A DNA stretch of 64,000 bases, from contig JAIQDT010004209.1 of the NCBI GenBank assembly GCA_021521415.1, forward strand, positions 62,001 through 126,000. Reading direction: 5' to 3'. A program made the translations under genes and the position numbers. The notes below the pieces were generated by a model. It was not told where the DNA came from. It worked only from the letters and a program-made list of their open reading frames with translations, and searched no databases. Of the stretch, positions 12,901 through 23,060 are shown in pieces. This DNA is from Bidens hawaiensis. Taxonomy: Eukaryota; Streptophyta; Magnoliopsida; Asterales; Asteraceae. How positions within the stretch are numbered: the stretch's first letter is position 1; each line of letters opens with the position of its first letter.

Positions 12901-14833
12901 ATTATGAGGATTTGCTTTCAAAGATTATTAAACGATTATATGCGTGTTTAAAGATTATAAATATTTTTTTTATCTAAGGTGATAATTCCATAATAACTTT
13001 ATAAATACGAGGTTTCATTTTGAATGTCGAATTCGAGATTTATTCAATAACAAGCTACAACTTTTAGTATTTTTCATAAACTCAAGGATCATGTTTTTAC
13101 AAAATTTTTATTTTGGGACACACTCATAAATTCTTCATACACTAAATATTGTAACATGAATTTTGTTCGATAACGGTTTATGCGAATTTTTACTCCTTAT
13201 TATTACAAGCATCGTTTCTTTCAGGATTTATTATCATCGCGACCGCTTTACGTATGCAAATTCCTTTAACAATTTAACTTACAAGACTTCGCTTGATAGC
13301 AATTTAAATGTCTCTCTAGCTACGCGTTACCGCGATGCTTTGTTATAATATACATTTTCTTGGAAATGATAGAATGGCCTTACTGGAGACTTCATTTTCG
13401 ATGTTACTTTTATGATTTTAAAAGAGTACATGATACGCGATTTACATATTTCATCATTTTCCGAGTCTCACTGATATTACGATTTTCTTTTCAATTGATG
13501 AGATCTTTCAATGGTAATTTTATGCACATGAGATTTCATTTTGTGTTTTGATTATTTATGACCGAATTCAAGTTATCCAATAACAATTGGTGGACTACTT
13601 TTCAAAGCCTCATTTTCGCTAAAAATTTCGTTTACATTTAAACGTTACCTTCATGACTATGTTCACGTTTGAGCATTTATGCTTTTCAAGCAAGACACGA
13701 TTATATGCATTATTCTACGCCATTTCATTTAATATATCAACGGCCTATGCGTGGCTGTCCGCAAGTTTTGGCGCTATTGGAAACCGTTACTATAATCAGG
13801 ATTATGTAAATGGTTTCAATAGAAGTCGTATTCACATATTATCACATTTCATCAATTGGTTTGTTAATCAAAATTCTATTTATTTTAAGTTTGATACATG
13901 TATACATCACCCCATAGAACTCACCTAATTCTCATGTTAAACACATTTCACGCAATCATATCCTCAAATACTTATAACCTCAAGTTTGTTCACGTATGAA
14001 ACTTATCGTATAATGTTATTGTTAAATGGTATCGTTGTTTATCCCAACCTCATGTACTCACTATTTGGATTTTTTTTCTTTTTCTGTTACACTTATAGGA
14101 GTCCTTATTATCGGATTTCATATCGATTTTATTTAGTACCTCGATTTATAGACATTGACATTTATCTTGATAACTTTTAACTTCAAATCTCATTTCATAT
14201 TGTCTACCCTAAAATTTATTTGTTAATTTATTTGATCATCGTTACCGATTTAAATCGAATTGTTATTTCCACCTTGATTTATATCTTAGGATTTTTGTTG
14301 TTTCAATTATTTACCCCATTTTTCTTTCTTATTTAAAAGTTAATCCCAAAATTTTCAACCGCAAGTATGGGTTTGCCAGTATTGGTAAAATTCAACAGAT
14401 TTAATTTACGTATCTATTATTTAAAGATTTCGAAATAAATATGTCTCTTAAACCACACAATGGAACGAACCATGCGGACCATACGACGATCTAAATAATT
14501 ATGGGTGCACACTTAATATCGAAATCCTCGTATGGAAGCCATAGTAAGTACGCTTGTGTGCGATAACTCAGACCCGAGAAGGATAGAGGGAAAACGGTAG
14601 AAATGAGAGTTATGATAAGGGCATGGTGGATACGCCACTGGTACATCCTATATATAAGTGCCTTTATTATGTTCTCATGTGTGACGTTTTTTGAGTCAAG
14701 CAAGGATTTGACGTTATTCTTTTACTTAAAATATTTTCATACAATTGCTTTACTAAAAACGACATTCGATTGTAATTTCCTCTTTTCCTTAAGTTTATTT
14801 TAATTTCCGGACAAAATTTCAAAAAAGTTGGGG
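9973..14833 (+). other. LARD internal domain, non-coding
   Basis: About 4.9 kb with no supportable gene. It contains an A run at 11814-11839, AT microsatellites, a G-poor A/C-rich block at about 12000-12720, and a T-rich block at about 12740-14480. The short ORFs between 13163 and 14180 are Phe/Tyr-rich, carry no motif and are treated as chance. The domain ends in a purine tract (AAAAAAGTTGGGGA, 14820-14833) that fits a polypurine primer. Confidence 0.7.
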
Positions 14834-15527
14834 ATATTCGTTTGTATTCGTTTATCATGTAAACCGACTCGATTTATATCCTGAACATTTCAAATATATA
14901 AAATATTGGATTTTATGTTACTAAATCATCCCCGCTTGTTCAATTTGAAAAATCCCTTTTACGGGTTCGAAAACGACTTTAAAACACTCAAATTACATTA
15001 AAAACGAACTTTCGGGACGCGTAACGAACCACACAAGACGAGTTGGGCCAACCCACCCCACCCTAAACATGCCGCTTCGCGCGGCCAGAGCAGGGAGGTC
15101 AGGTCGCGCGGCACCTAGGGGTACTGCAGCATATTACGGATTTTCTTTGTTGTTTGGTGCTTTGATTGTTTGTTTTACCAATCTATTTACATGCAAACAT
15201 GAAAGAGAACCTTGTAAAGAAACTTTGACCCTTAACCTATATATACACACCCATTTTCTTCATTTTTACACTTGCTCATACTCCAAATTATCTCTCAATT
15301 CTTAAGATTCAAAGGTTGTTCTTCATATTCTTGGTAGTTTGACTTTCCAAGTCAAACTAACCATAGTTTTTCATTGTAATCAACTTGTTTATACTTGAAT
15401 ATGGTTGTACAACATATATATATATATAATATACACTCCTTGTTACCTTTGGTAGTTACTTATCCGTCCTCGGTTGGTTAAGTTTCGGACCTCGTAAGGC
15501 AAGGCTTCATTGAGGATTTCGTGTCCT

Positions 15528-15529
<2 letters not shown>

Positions 15530-15603
<74 letters not shown>
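15530..15603. repeat. (TA)n(GA)n compound microsatellite
   Basis: About 21 TA units followed by about 16 GA units. Present only in the right LARD LTR. Confidence 0.95.
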
Positions 15604-15612
<9 letters not shown>

Positions 15613-15810
15613 AATAAAAAGTAAAACTATCTTAAGAAGTTAAGAAGTGGTTTTTACCCTAAAAAAAAATAAAACACACCGAACTAACAAAATAAGACAC
15701 GGTTAACAAAAAACACACTAACAATATCCACCATCAGATGATCACATCCAACGCCCGATATTACTTCTCACACTTCTTACAAATAACTCACTTCTTATTC
15801 TAACCCCACC
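15604..15810. mobile_element. Possible ~0.2 kb MITE-like insertion
   Basis: The left end AGGTTAAAATAAAAAGT and the inverted right end (read on the minus strand, GGGGTTAGAATAAGAAGT) form imperfect terminal inverted repeats about 207 bp apart. The block is absent from the left LTR. No clear target duplication is visible because the flanks are low complexity. Family not recognised. Confidence 0.4.
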
Positions 15811-17467
15811 CTATATATATACATATATATATATATACACTTATATAACTTATTTATACCTACTAATCATGCTTAACTTCTGCTCATTTTGGTTTGTTTG
15901 TCATATTTATAAGTTCCATGGTTATGGGTTCTAGGTGTCTAGCCTAGGTTTAACCGTAAATAGCTCTAGACCGTAAACCGAACTTTGTTTACTAGTTTTT
16001 GTTAAATACTTGTTTAAACATGTTTAACGTTAGATCTAAGTTTATAAAATCATTTTTATAAGTTCTATGGTTATGGGTTTGTAGAATCTTACCTCGGTCT
16101 TAACCCGAACCGAAAACCGAACTTTTATTTAAAGACTTTATTATTAACTTTGTGGTTGTAAAACTTAAGTATTTTCATTTGTACATTATTATACAAGATC
16201 TTTGATATTTGCGCATGTGGAAACCATCTGTGAACTAATTGTGAGATGGAAACCAAACCAAACCGAACTAAACCGATTTTCACTCGCTTAAGGCACACAA
16301 GTGTGTTTTTAGCTATCAAGACTTGTATATTTCTTTAAAAATAATTTATAAACTGATTTTAAATATTTTATTATAGTACTTGGGATGTTGGATTCAACTT
16401 AACCTTATAACAAAGTTCGACCGAGAATACCTAACACTCACTTAACGTACGTTGTTAGTTCTAAAACAATAGAACAACATACTTGGTTAAGTATTATTGT
16501 ATTTTTATGAGTTATCTCATGACATTTAATATTTTGGAAAGTTGACTTTGGGTTTGACCAATTATCTAGACCCTAATCAACAACCCGAACACTCGTTAAA
16601 ACCCGTTTTAGTATCTTTATTTTAAAGGGACTTGCATTCTTGCATTTTTACCCACCTTATTACTTAACATAGGTTGAGTAAGTATTAAGGTTAGATACCT
16701 TAACCCGGTTTCGAGAAAACTTACATTTTTAAAGGACTATTGTTATAATTTCTTAAATAGTTGCATTTTAAACCTTGAACTTTAATTGTTTACATTTCTC
16801 AAGATTTATTTTATTTAAAGACCTTCAAGACAACCTTTTAATTCAATACTTTCTTTTATCTAGGCTTTGCTCGTTAAACTCGTCATTCCAGTTAACCTCC
16901 AATTACCTACATTTTCAAGTTTATTACTTGAATGTAAGTAATTTCATACCCCATTTTCCATGTTTCGTTTTGCGGGTGACATTTCATACTTATTCAAACT
17001 AAATGCTTTATATTTGAGTTTTAAACCACAAATGTTATTGTATACTTTACTTAAATAATTGCTCGATTTGGTGTTCTATGCTTACATTATTATATGCCTA
17101 TTTGTTTATCTCTTTTGTTTGGTGGAACTATAAATCCTAGCCTATCTGGCAACCCCTAGCAAGGTGTCGTTAATGTATGCTTATTAACGATAACTATAAA
17201 ATCCTAGAATATTTGGCATCCCCTTATAGCTAGGTGTCGCTAATGTGTTTAGCGATATCTTTTTATCGAAGTTATTGCTATTATTTATTGTTTCATATAC
17301 AAGATTGTGGCTTTTTTTACTATATACTTATATGCTCAAACTTATGAATTGCTCACCAACCTTTGGGTTGATAAACTTTATTTTATGAAATGTTACAGGT
17401 TTGCATCTTGGTTGACTCGAGCTTGTGGAGAAAACATTGTCAAGACCTTTGGGATATTAGTAAAACG

Positions 17468-17471
<4 letters not shown>

Positions 17472-17523
<52 letters not shown>
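17472..17523. repeat. (AT)26 microsatellite
   Basis: An uninterrupted AT run in the right LARD LTR. The left LTR has only a few units at the same place (about 9776-9784). Confidence 0.95.
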
Positions 17524-17528
<5 letters not shown>

Positions 17529-17693
17529 TACTTGTACTCAATTTATTTTGTATGAACAAGTTATGTGATTCTTTATTGATTTATGAAATAAATGAGTTGA
17601 TTAAATATTGTCACTTTAATAGTGTCTTGTGTTTTGGGCAATCCACTGTACCCCGGCATGTTCCGCCGCCTTTGGTCGGGGTGTGACATTAAA

Positions 17694-18064
17694 CCTATCA
17701 ATTTGTTGTTTCAACCTGTCTTTCTTGATCTCTTTTAACTCCACATTCCCTTTAAACATGTCAACAGAGCATCATACATAGCCTTAGCAGAAGTATGATG
17801 TTGAACACATGTAAGAATTTCCCATGACAACCCCAATTTAAACATGGACATGGCATTTTCATTCCTTCTTCTCATCTGTCTTTCTGCTACTTCATTTGTT
17901 GTTGGACTATTATCAGGTGTAGATGGACCTTCTTTAATATATTTCCAAACATCTCGATCATTGTAGCTCACAGCAACTTGGAACATAACCTTCCACTTGA
18001 TGTAATTAGCTTGTCCAAACAACCTTGGTAACTTGCTAGTAGACACCTCTTGATACAAATCTAT
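17694..18064 (-). pseudogene. Copia-2 gag N-terminus
   Basis: The minus strand reads YQEVSTSKLPRLFGQANYIKWKVMFQ and then NDRDVWKYIKEG, a UBN2-type gag N-terminus close to that of copia-1. The start codon appears as ATA instead of ATG. Before the LARD landed it was continuous with 7115: the TTAAA duplication sits in gag coding sequence. Confidence 0.75.
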
Positions 18065-18500
18065 TTTGTTAAGTTTTTGTAAAAAATTTAAGAAATATTT
18101 AACAATATTTTTTTTTGTTTTTTCGATTTTTTAAATTTAAAAACAAAAACTAAATTCTAAAATAACTGAAAATTTAGATAAACAAATAAAATTTTAAAAT
18201 CTATTTATCTAACCAAAATCAGTCTGATCTGAGCCATACAGAGCTGTAAAAAGGAGTCAAACCAAAATCTAGATGAGATAATAATAAAAAATAAAGTAGA
18301 TCTAGGATTTGAGTATTTTTCAACTTTCAACAATTGCATATTCGAAGCAAAATAAGCAAAACAAGTTAAGTGACTTCACTAACTAATGGAACAATGCTCA
18401 GCTGACATCATCATCTTCAATCCTCAACAATTTCAGCTCAAATTACACATATCTAGTGTCTGTAAACTCTTTTAGTAGCTCAACTGGTCTGCAATGAGCT

Positions 18501-18518
18501 AAACCAGCTCTGATACCA
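18501..18518 (-). other. Copia-2 primer binding site (initiator tRNA-Met)
   Basis: The minus strand reads TGGTATCAGAGCTGGTTT, a full match to the classical copia primer site in its first 12 bases. It sits two bases inside the LTR end. The leader between it and gag (18065-18500) shows no gene. Confidence 0.9.
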
Positions 18519-18520
18519 CT

Positions 18521-19030
18521 TGTCATGATCATTTTTTTTGTGATTCATACAATATCGGGCAAGAACAAACACACACGAAACACTAATTGTGAAGACCACT
18601 AACTATAGCCGACGATATCAACTATGATTAGTAAGATACTAAAATTGTAAATGATAGAAGATCAACAAACTCAAAAGATTTTCATTGCATTAGATGATAA
18701 TCAATTAAGTACAACAAAATATTAGGGTTTGAAGGAATGTCGGCTCTGTATACAATAAAATGGGCATAGACCTAGGTCAGGTGTGTCCAAGGTTGTCATG
18801 AATATGACATAACATTCTATTTATAGGCCACCTAACATTCTTTCTAGAAAACCCTAATGATTAGCTAAAACAGAATAAAATTCAAGTGTAAAAGGTCTTT
18901 GAGCAGACTTCTTCATGACGGGCATGGCTCTTTGGAACTTGTATTTTTCTAGTATGCTTGTGATTTACTTCGAGTAGACAAACACTTAGAATATTGCCAA
19001 CGTTCAAATAACCCTCTAAAGAAAGCTTCA
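18521..19030 (-). repeat. Copia-2 5' LTR, inner piece
   Basis: On the minus strand this piece ends CATGACA next to the primer site and contains a CCTATAAATAG TATA box near 18820. It is cut at 19030 by copia-3 and resumes at 31488. Total LTR length without the duplication is about 0.99 kb, close to the 0.95 kb LTR of copia-1. Confidence 0.8.
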
Positions 19031-19442
19031 TGTTGGTGCATAGTGTCAGTAGTTCAGTATCTTGTATTTTGTATGTGTCTGTAATCGTCTTAGATTGTTT
19101 GTTTTGGGTTTGAATATGGTTTTACACAAGTTCGCCTGGGATGTAGGCGAACTTGTAGTCAAGCGAAGTTATGACAACTTCGCCTAGTATGTTAGGCGAA
19201 GTTGTCGAGGTTATATAAACCTCAACTTCGGCTTGTTTTGTAGAAGTTTTTCCAGAACGTGTATTTGTGATTAGAGATCACGTGTTGAAGTGTTGCAATA
19301 CAATCGTGTTTATTAGTATTGTAACGTGTGTTTGTGTTTCGGTTCAACGTATAATATATATTACGCTCGTATCGTATTACGTGGGGATTCCGCACCCTCG
19401 TGTTACGAGATACTCCTGTGTAGATCCGGCTGGGAACCTACA
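19031..19442 (+). repeat. Copia-3 5' LTR
   Basis: It starts TGTTGGTGCATAG and ends AACCTACA. A TATATAA box (19213-19219) sits between the arms GAGGTT and AACCTC. Upstream of it, four copies of the AACTTCGCC/GGCGAAGTT-type word (and the GTTCGCC/GGCGAAC variant) form nested dyads. Confidence 0.95.
19213..19219 (+). promoter_or_regulatory. TATA box of the copia-3 5' LTR
   Basis: TATATAA lies in the middle of the LTR, flanked by inverted GAGGTT/AACCTC arms. The same box is at 31258-31264 in the 3' LTR. Confidence 0.7.
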
Positions 19443-19444
19443 AT

Positions 19445-19456
19445 TGGTATCAAAGC
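19445..19456 (+). other. Copia-3 primer binding site
   Basis: TGGTATCAAAGC starts two bases after the 5' LTR. It differs at one base from the initiator tRNA-Met primer site. Confidence 0.9.
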
Positions 19457-19655
19457 TTTTGCTCGTAATTGTGTGGTTCGGGATTATCACACGGGTGTTA
19501 AGATCGTTCCGTTTGACTATTCGCGGAACGAGTTTACGTTGAAATACCTAGTTTTTGTGTCTTGCCCATCTCCCACCATCAAATATAACCCAATACACCT
19601 TCGCATACTTCGCAATATGTCCAATTAAAACCTGCAAAAACCTGTGTTCATCAGG

Positions 19656-19890
19656 CGAAGTTGCCGTCATCGTTCGTAGGGTTTAAGCGAACTTATAAGG
19701 TTTAAGCGAAGTTGAGTTAGAAGCGAAGTTAGGAGGAAGCGAAGTTAGGAGTAAGCGAAGTTAGGAACAAGCGAAGTTTTAGTGAGGCGAAGTTAAGAAC
19801 AAGCGAAGTTGAGTGAGTAAAGTTGAGTCTAAGCGAAGTTATCATCACAGCGAAGTTAACAAGCGAAGTTGTCATAACTTCGCTGTCTGG
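19656..19890 (+). repeat. Leader array of GCGAAGTT words
   Basis: About eleven copies of GCGAAGTT occur in ~230 bp. Part is a near-tandem 16 bp repeat (AAGCGAAGTTAGGAGN) and the array ends in an inverted partner, AACTTCGCT. The array lies in the untranslated leader just before gag and uses the same word as the LTR. Confidence 0.9.
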
Positions 19891-19947
19891 ACACTGTTTA
19901 AAAAATTAAATACTTTCTTTGTTTTTCGAGTCGTGTTTCTTTCAACT

Positions 19948-22587
19948 ATGACTTCATTAAACATTACAGAACTGGTAAAAATGGAGGTTGAAGCCGGTTC
20001 AGCAACTAAAACTCCAAAAATGCTTAAGGGTACCGATTTCGTTGCATGGAAAGATCAGTTTGAACAGTATGTGAAATATCGATATGCTAAGATGTGGGTT
20101 TGCATTCAAGACGGATACATTCCACCAACATCTTTGTTTGAAGGTTGTGACCAAATTAAGAATTACAGTAAGATGGAAGAGGAGGAAAAGAAAATGTATG
20201 AGGCAGAGAGTAAAGCTCATGCAGCAATAACAATGGCTCTTCCACAAGAGATTCTTCATACCTTCAAGAAGTACAAAACTGCTAGGGAGCTATGGGAAGC
20301 CCTAGAAAATAGATATGAAGGTAATGTGGGGATACGTGCTTCCAAGACAAAGCTGCTAAAAACCCAATTCTCTGTATTCAAGTATTTGAAAAATGAATCA
20401 CTTGACGATATCATAAAAAGATATTATCACTTGATGACCGAACTCAGTAATTACTCCATTGAATACAAGGAAGAAGAGATAGTAGAAAAACTTCTTGATG
20501 CTCTTTCACCGAAATAGGAAATGTACACGGTTCTGATGAGAGAGGATAAAGACTTTGCCAATATTGATTTGGAAACAGCGGTCAATAAGTTACGAAATTT
20601 TGAACTTAACATGGTTCGGAAGGAGACACCAAATGATCAGGTTCAGGATCCGGGAATGTATGGTGCGAAAGTCACTCCAAGTTCAAGTTCAAAATCAGAA
20701 TCCTCTTCCTACTACTCAAAGGGAGAATCAAACTCAAACTCAACTCGGGATGGTCATGTGATTCTCAATATGGATGGCGACGTATGTTTCGTAGCTGGAG
20801 GTAGTAATCCTTCAAAACCTCAAGCCACAAATGGAAATTTCTCGTCAAATGTTCCGAGCTACAACTTCTCACAGATGCCCATGAGTGTTAAATCAGCTGA
20901 ACAGCAGTTTTCTCTCTATGCATCCTTCATTGCATCTTATGAGAACTACATCAAAGGTAAAATAGTCGACCCTGCAACATTGGATGAAGACTATGATCCG
21001 ATTGATGTTGATGATTTGGAAGAGATGGACCTACAGTGGCAGATGGATATGATAGTAAGAAGGGTAAAGAGATTCATGAAGAAAACGGGTAGAAAGTTCG
21101 TTGGAGAAAGACCAGGGTTTGATAAATCAAAGGTTCGATGTTACAACTGTCAACAGAATGGTCACTTTGCTAAGGAATGTACAGATGAGAGAGTCGAACG
21201 AAGTCAGAACAGGCCTGCACAACAAAATGGGGGTAGTAGTGAAAATAGGGCTATGGTATCTAGACAGAATGGTGGATACAACTGGAATATACACGTTGAG
21301 GAAGTGTTCGAACAGGCTAATTTGGTAAACATCGAAACTGGAGAAAGTGAGAGGGAGACGAGAGAAAATCAAGCATATATGACAGAAGTGAACGATCAGC
21401 TCTCTGAGGTAAGTTCTGAACTTCATTGTATAAAATGTGAAAATCTGTCTGAACAATTGAAAACAATAACTGATCAGTTTGTTAGTTTGGACGCACAATT
21501 TAACACGTTAAAAGAAGATCATCACTATACTAAAACTAGAGAAAACAGTTACTCGGTAAAAATAAAAGCTAGTGAAAAGGATATCAGAAGTCTTAAAGCC
21601 AGTCTAGCTGATAAAATACAAGTAATTGATCTTAGTTATGAAGTGTTAGAAGAAAAAACCAAACTAATTGCTGAAAAAGATAAACAGATAGCTGATTACC
21701 AAGTAAAAGTGGTGGAACTAAACAGAAAAATTGAACAATTTAGAAATTCTTCAGCAATGCTTGATCACATCATAAGTGTTCAACGTTCCCCAGTTAACAA
21801 AGGGGGAATTGGATTTTCTGAAGTTCCACCACTGTATAACAATAACTATACTTATAATCCTAATAATCAGCAATCTGCCAATGTTGAGATTAGTCAGACA
21901 GTTCCAGTCAAAATTTCGACTAAAGAACCTGAAGTTAATAAGAGCGAAACGAGTAAGTCAATTTCTAAGGTTGAGATTTCTGTCCCTAGCTCTGTCTCAT
22001 CAAATTCGGACAAGTCATCCGAATCGGGTGAGATAAAAGAAGAGGTAGTGTTACTAAAACGTGGGGAGGAATATAAGCCTGATGAAAAGAATTCTTCCCT
22101 AAACCCGTTCGTCCCACCATATGTTAGACAAACGGGTAGTAATGCAACCTCAACATCTGCAACAACTGTTGAGACGAAAGTTGAACACAGAAGTTGTTTC
22201 AGATGCAATCAAGTAGGACACCTTATTGCTAATTGTCCTCTAAACCAGAGAAAATTTAGAGGTATGAGGCCTCCGAAAACTGAGATTAAAAGGAATATTA
22301 ATTATGATACTGGTAAGAATGCGAACTCACCAAATTTCAGACATTGGACTAATCCAAGATTTCAAAGAAATCGGTCTCATTTTTCCCCTGTTAACTACCA
22401 AACCAACAATTACAATTCAGTTAATTCACTAAGGTTTGGATGGCCTCATAGTCAATCCTCGAGAAGGTTTCCTTTCAGAACTTACAGAAATCATCCTCAA
22501 ACTGACTTTGGGCAACCAAAGTACTGGATGTCGGTCAACAGATTTAATCGACCCAAGACCAGTAGGTCTTGGGTCCCCAGATTTTAA
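19948..22587 (+). CDS. gag: Copia-3 gag with one in-frame TAG
   Basis: The likely start is the ATG at 19948 (MTSLNITELVK). An upstream ATG at 19813 would only translate the repeat leader. The ~880-codon frame has a UBN2 gag domain, a first CCHC knuckle (CYNCQQNGHFAKEC, near 21140-21180), a long Lys/Glu/Leu-rich coiled coil (about 21400-21750), a Ser-rich linker and a second CCHC (CFRCNQVGHLIANC, near 22195-22240). It ends at a TAA. A TAG at 20515-20517 splits it, with the frame unchanged. Gag forms the particle and binds RNA. A consensus splice donor lies inside it at 21409. Confidence 0.88.
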
Positions 22588-22608
22588 TCTTTTTCTTTAA
22601 TTGTGCAG

Positions 22609-22995
22609 GAACAGTCGAACAGGGCTGTAAACAATCTATAGGTTGTGGATAGTGGCTGTTCCCGGCACATGACTGGTAACAAGAATTTGTTACGTGACTG
22701 GAAACCTGTTCAAGGAGGAAGGTTTAGTTTCGCCGGAGAAAGTGGATGTAGAATCAGTGGTATAGGAACAGTGACAAATGGAAGAATGAAGTTAGAAAAG
22801 GTGAATTTTTTAGAAGAGTTGAAGCATAACTTGTTGAGTGTATCTCAGATTTGTGACAAAGAATACACGGTGCATTTTACTAAAAACGAGGCAATCGTCC
22901 TTTATCCTGGTTTCAAGATACCAGAGGCATCGGTGGTAATGAGAGCACCAAGAGAAAAGAACACGTATGTAATGGATATGAGGCAACTGAGATGA
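22609..22995 (+). pseudogene. Copia-3 protease
   Basis: VVDSGCSRHMTGNKN carries the aspartic protease active site. FLEELKHNLLSVSQICDK is the family C-terminal signature. It is in the same frame as gag, separated by the gag TAA and a TAG at 22639-22641, and is closed by TGA at 22995. A change of frame then separates it from the integrase. Confidence 0.85.
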
Positions 22996-23060
22996 CAACA
23001 GAAGAATCATGTCTTCTGTCAAAGGCAACTGAGTCTGAGTCTGAGTTATAGCATCGAAGA

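Larger units (their letters stand above)
7116..17688 (+). mobile_element. LARD-like non-autonomous long-LTR element
   Basis: This is a 10,573 bp element flanked by a perfect TTAAA duplication (7111-7115 and 17689-17693). It has two roughly 2.85 kb LTRs, a primer site right after the left LTR, and a purine-rich tract before the right one. The 4.9 kb internal domain has no open frame longer than 91 codons and no gag or pol motif on either strand. This is the layout of a large retrotransposon derivative. The LTR end GGGGTGTGACA followed by TTGGTATCA resembles plant chromovirus Del/Tekay elements, so a gypsy partner in trans is inferred. Confidence 0.85.
14834..17688 (+). repeat. LARD right LTR
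   Basis: It matches the left LTR from the GTATTC-TTTATCATGTAAACCGAC text onward and ends GGGGTGTGACA. The first ~25 bp of the left LTR are reduced here. Its middle (15150-15800) differs wholly from the left LTR and keeps what looks like the ordinary LTR body, plus a microsatellite and a MITE-like block. Confidence 0.85.

Noticed and set aside
13163..14180. Four short Phe/Tyr-rich ORFs in the LARD
   Set aside because: Composition-driven, no homology that I can see, and no shared frame.
17307..17686. Two ORFs with long Tyr-Ile runs
   Set aside because: They are translations of the (AT)n microsatellite in the LTR.
19656..19890. Repeat array resembling a CRISPR-like spacing
   Set aside because: Repeats are 8-16 bp with irregular short spacers, in a eukaryotic LTR-element leader; no cas genes.
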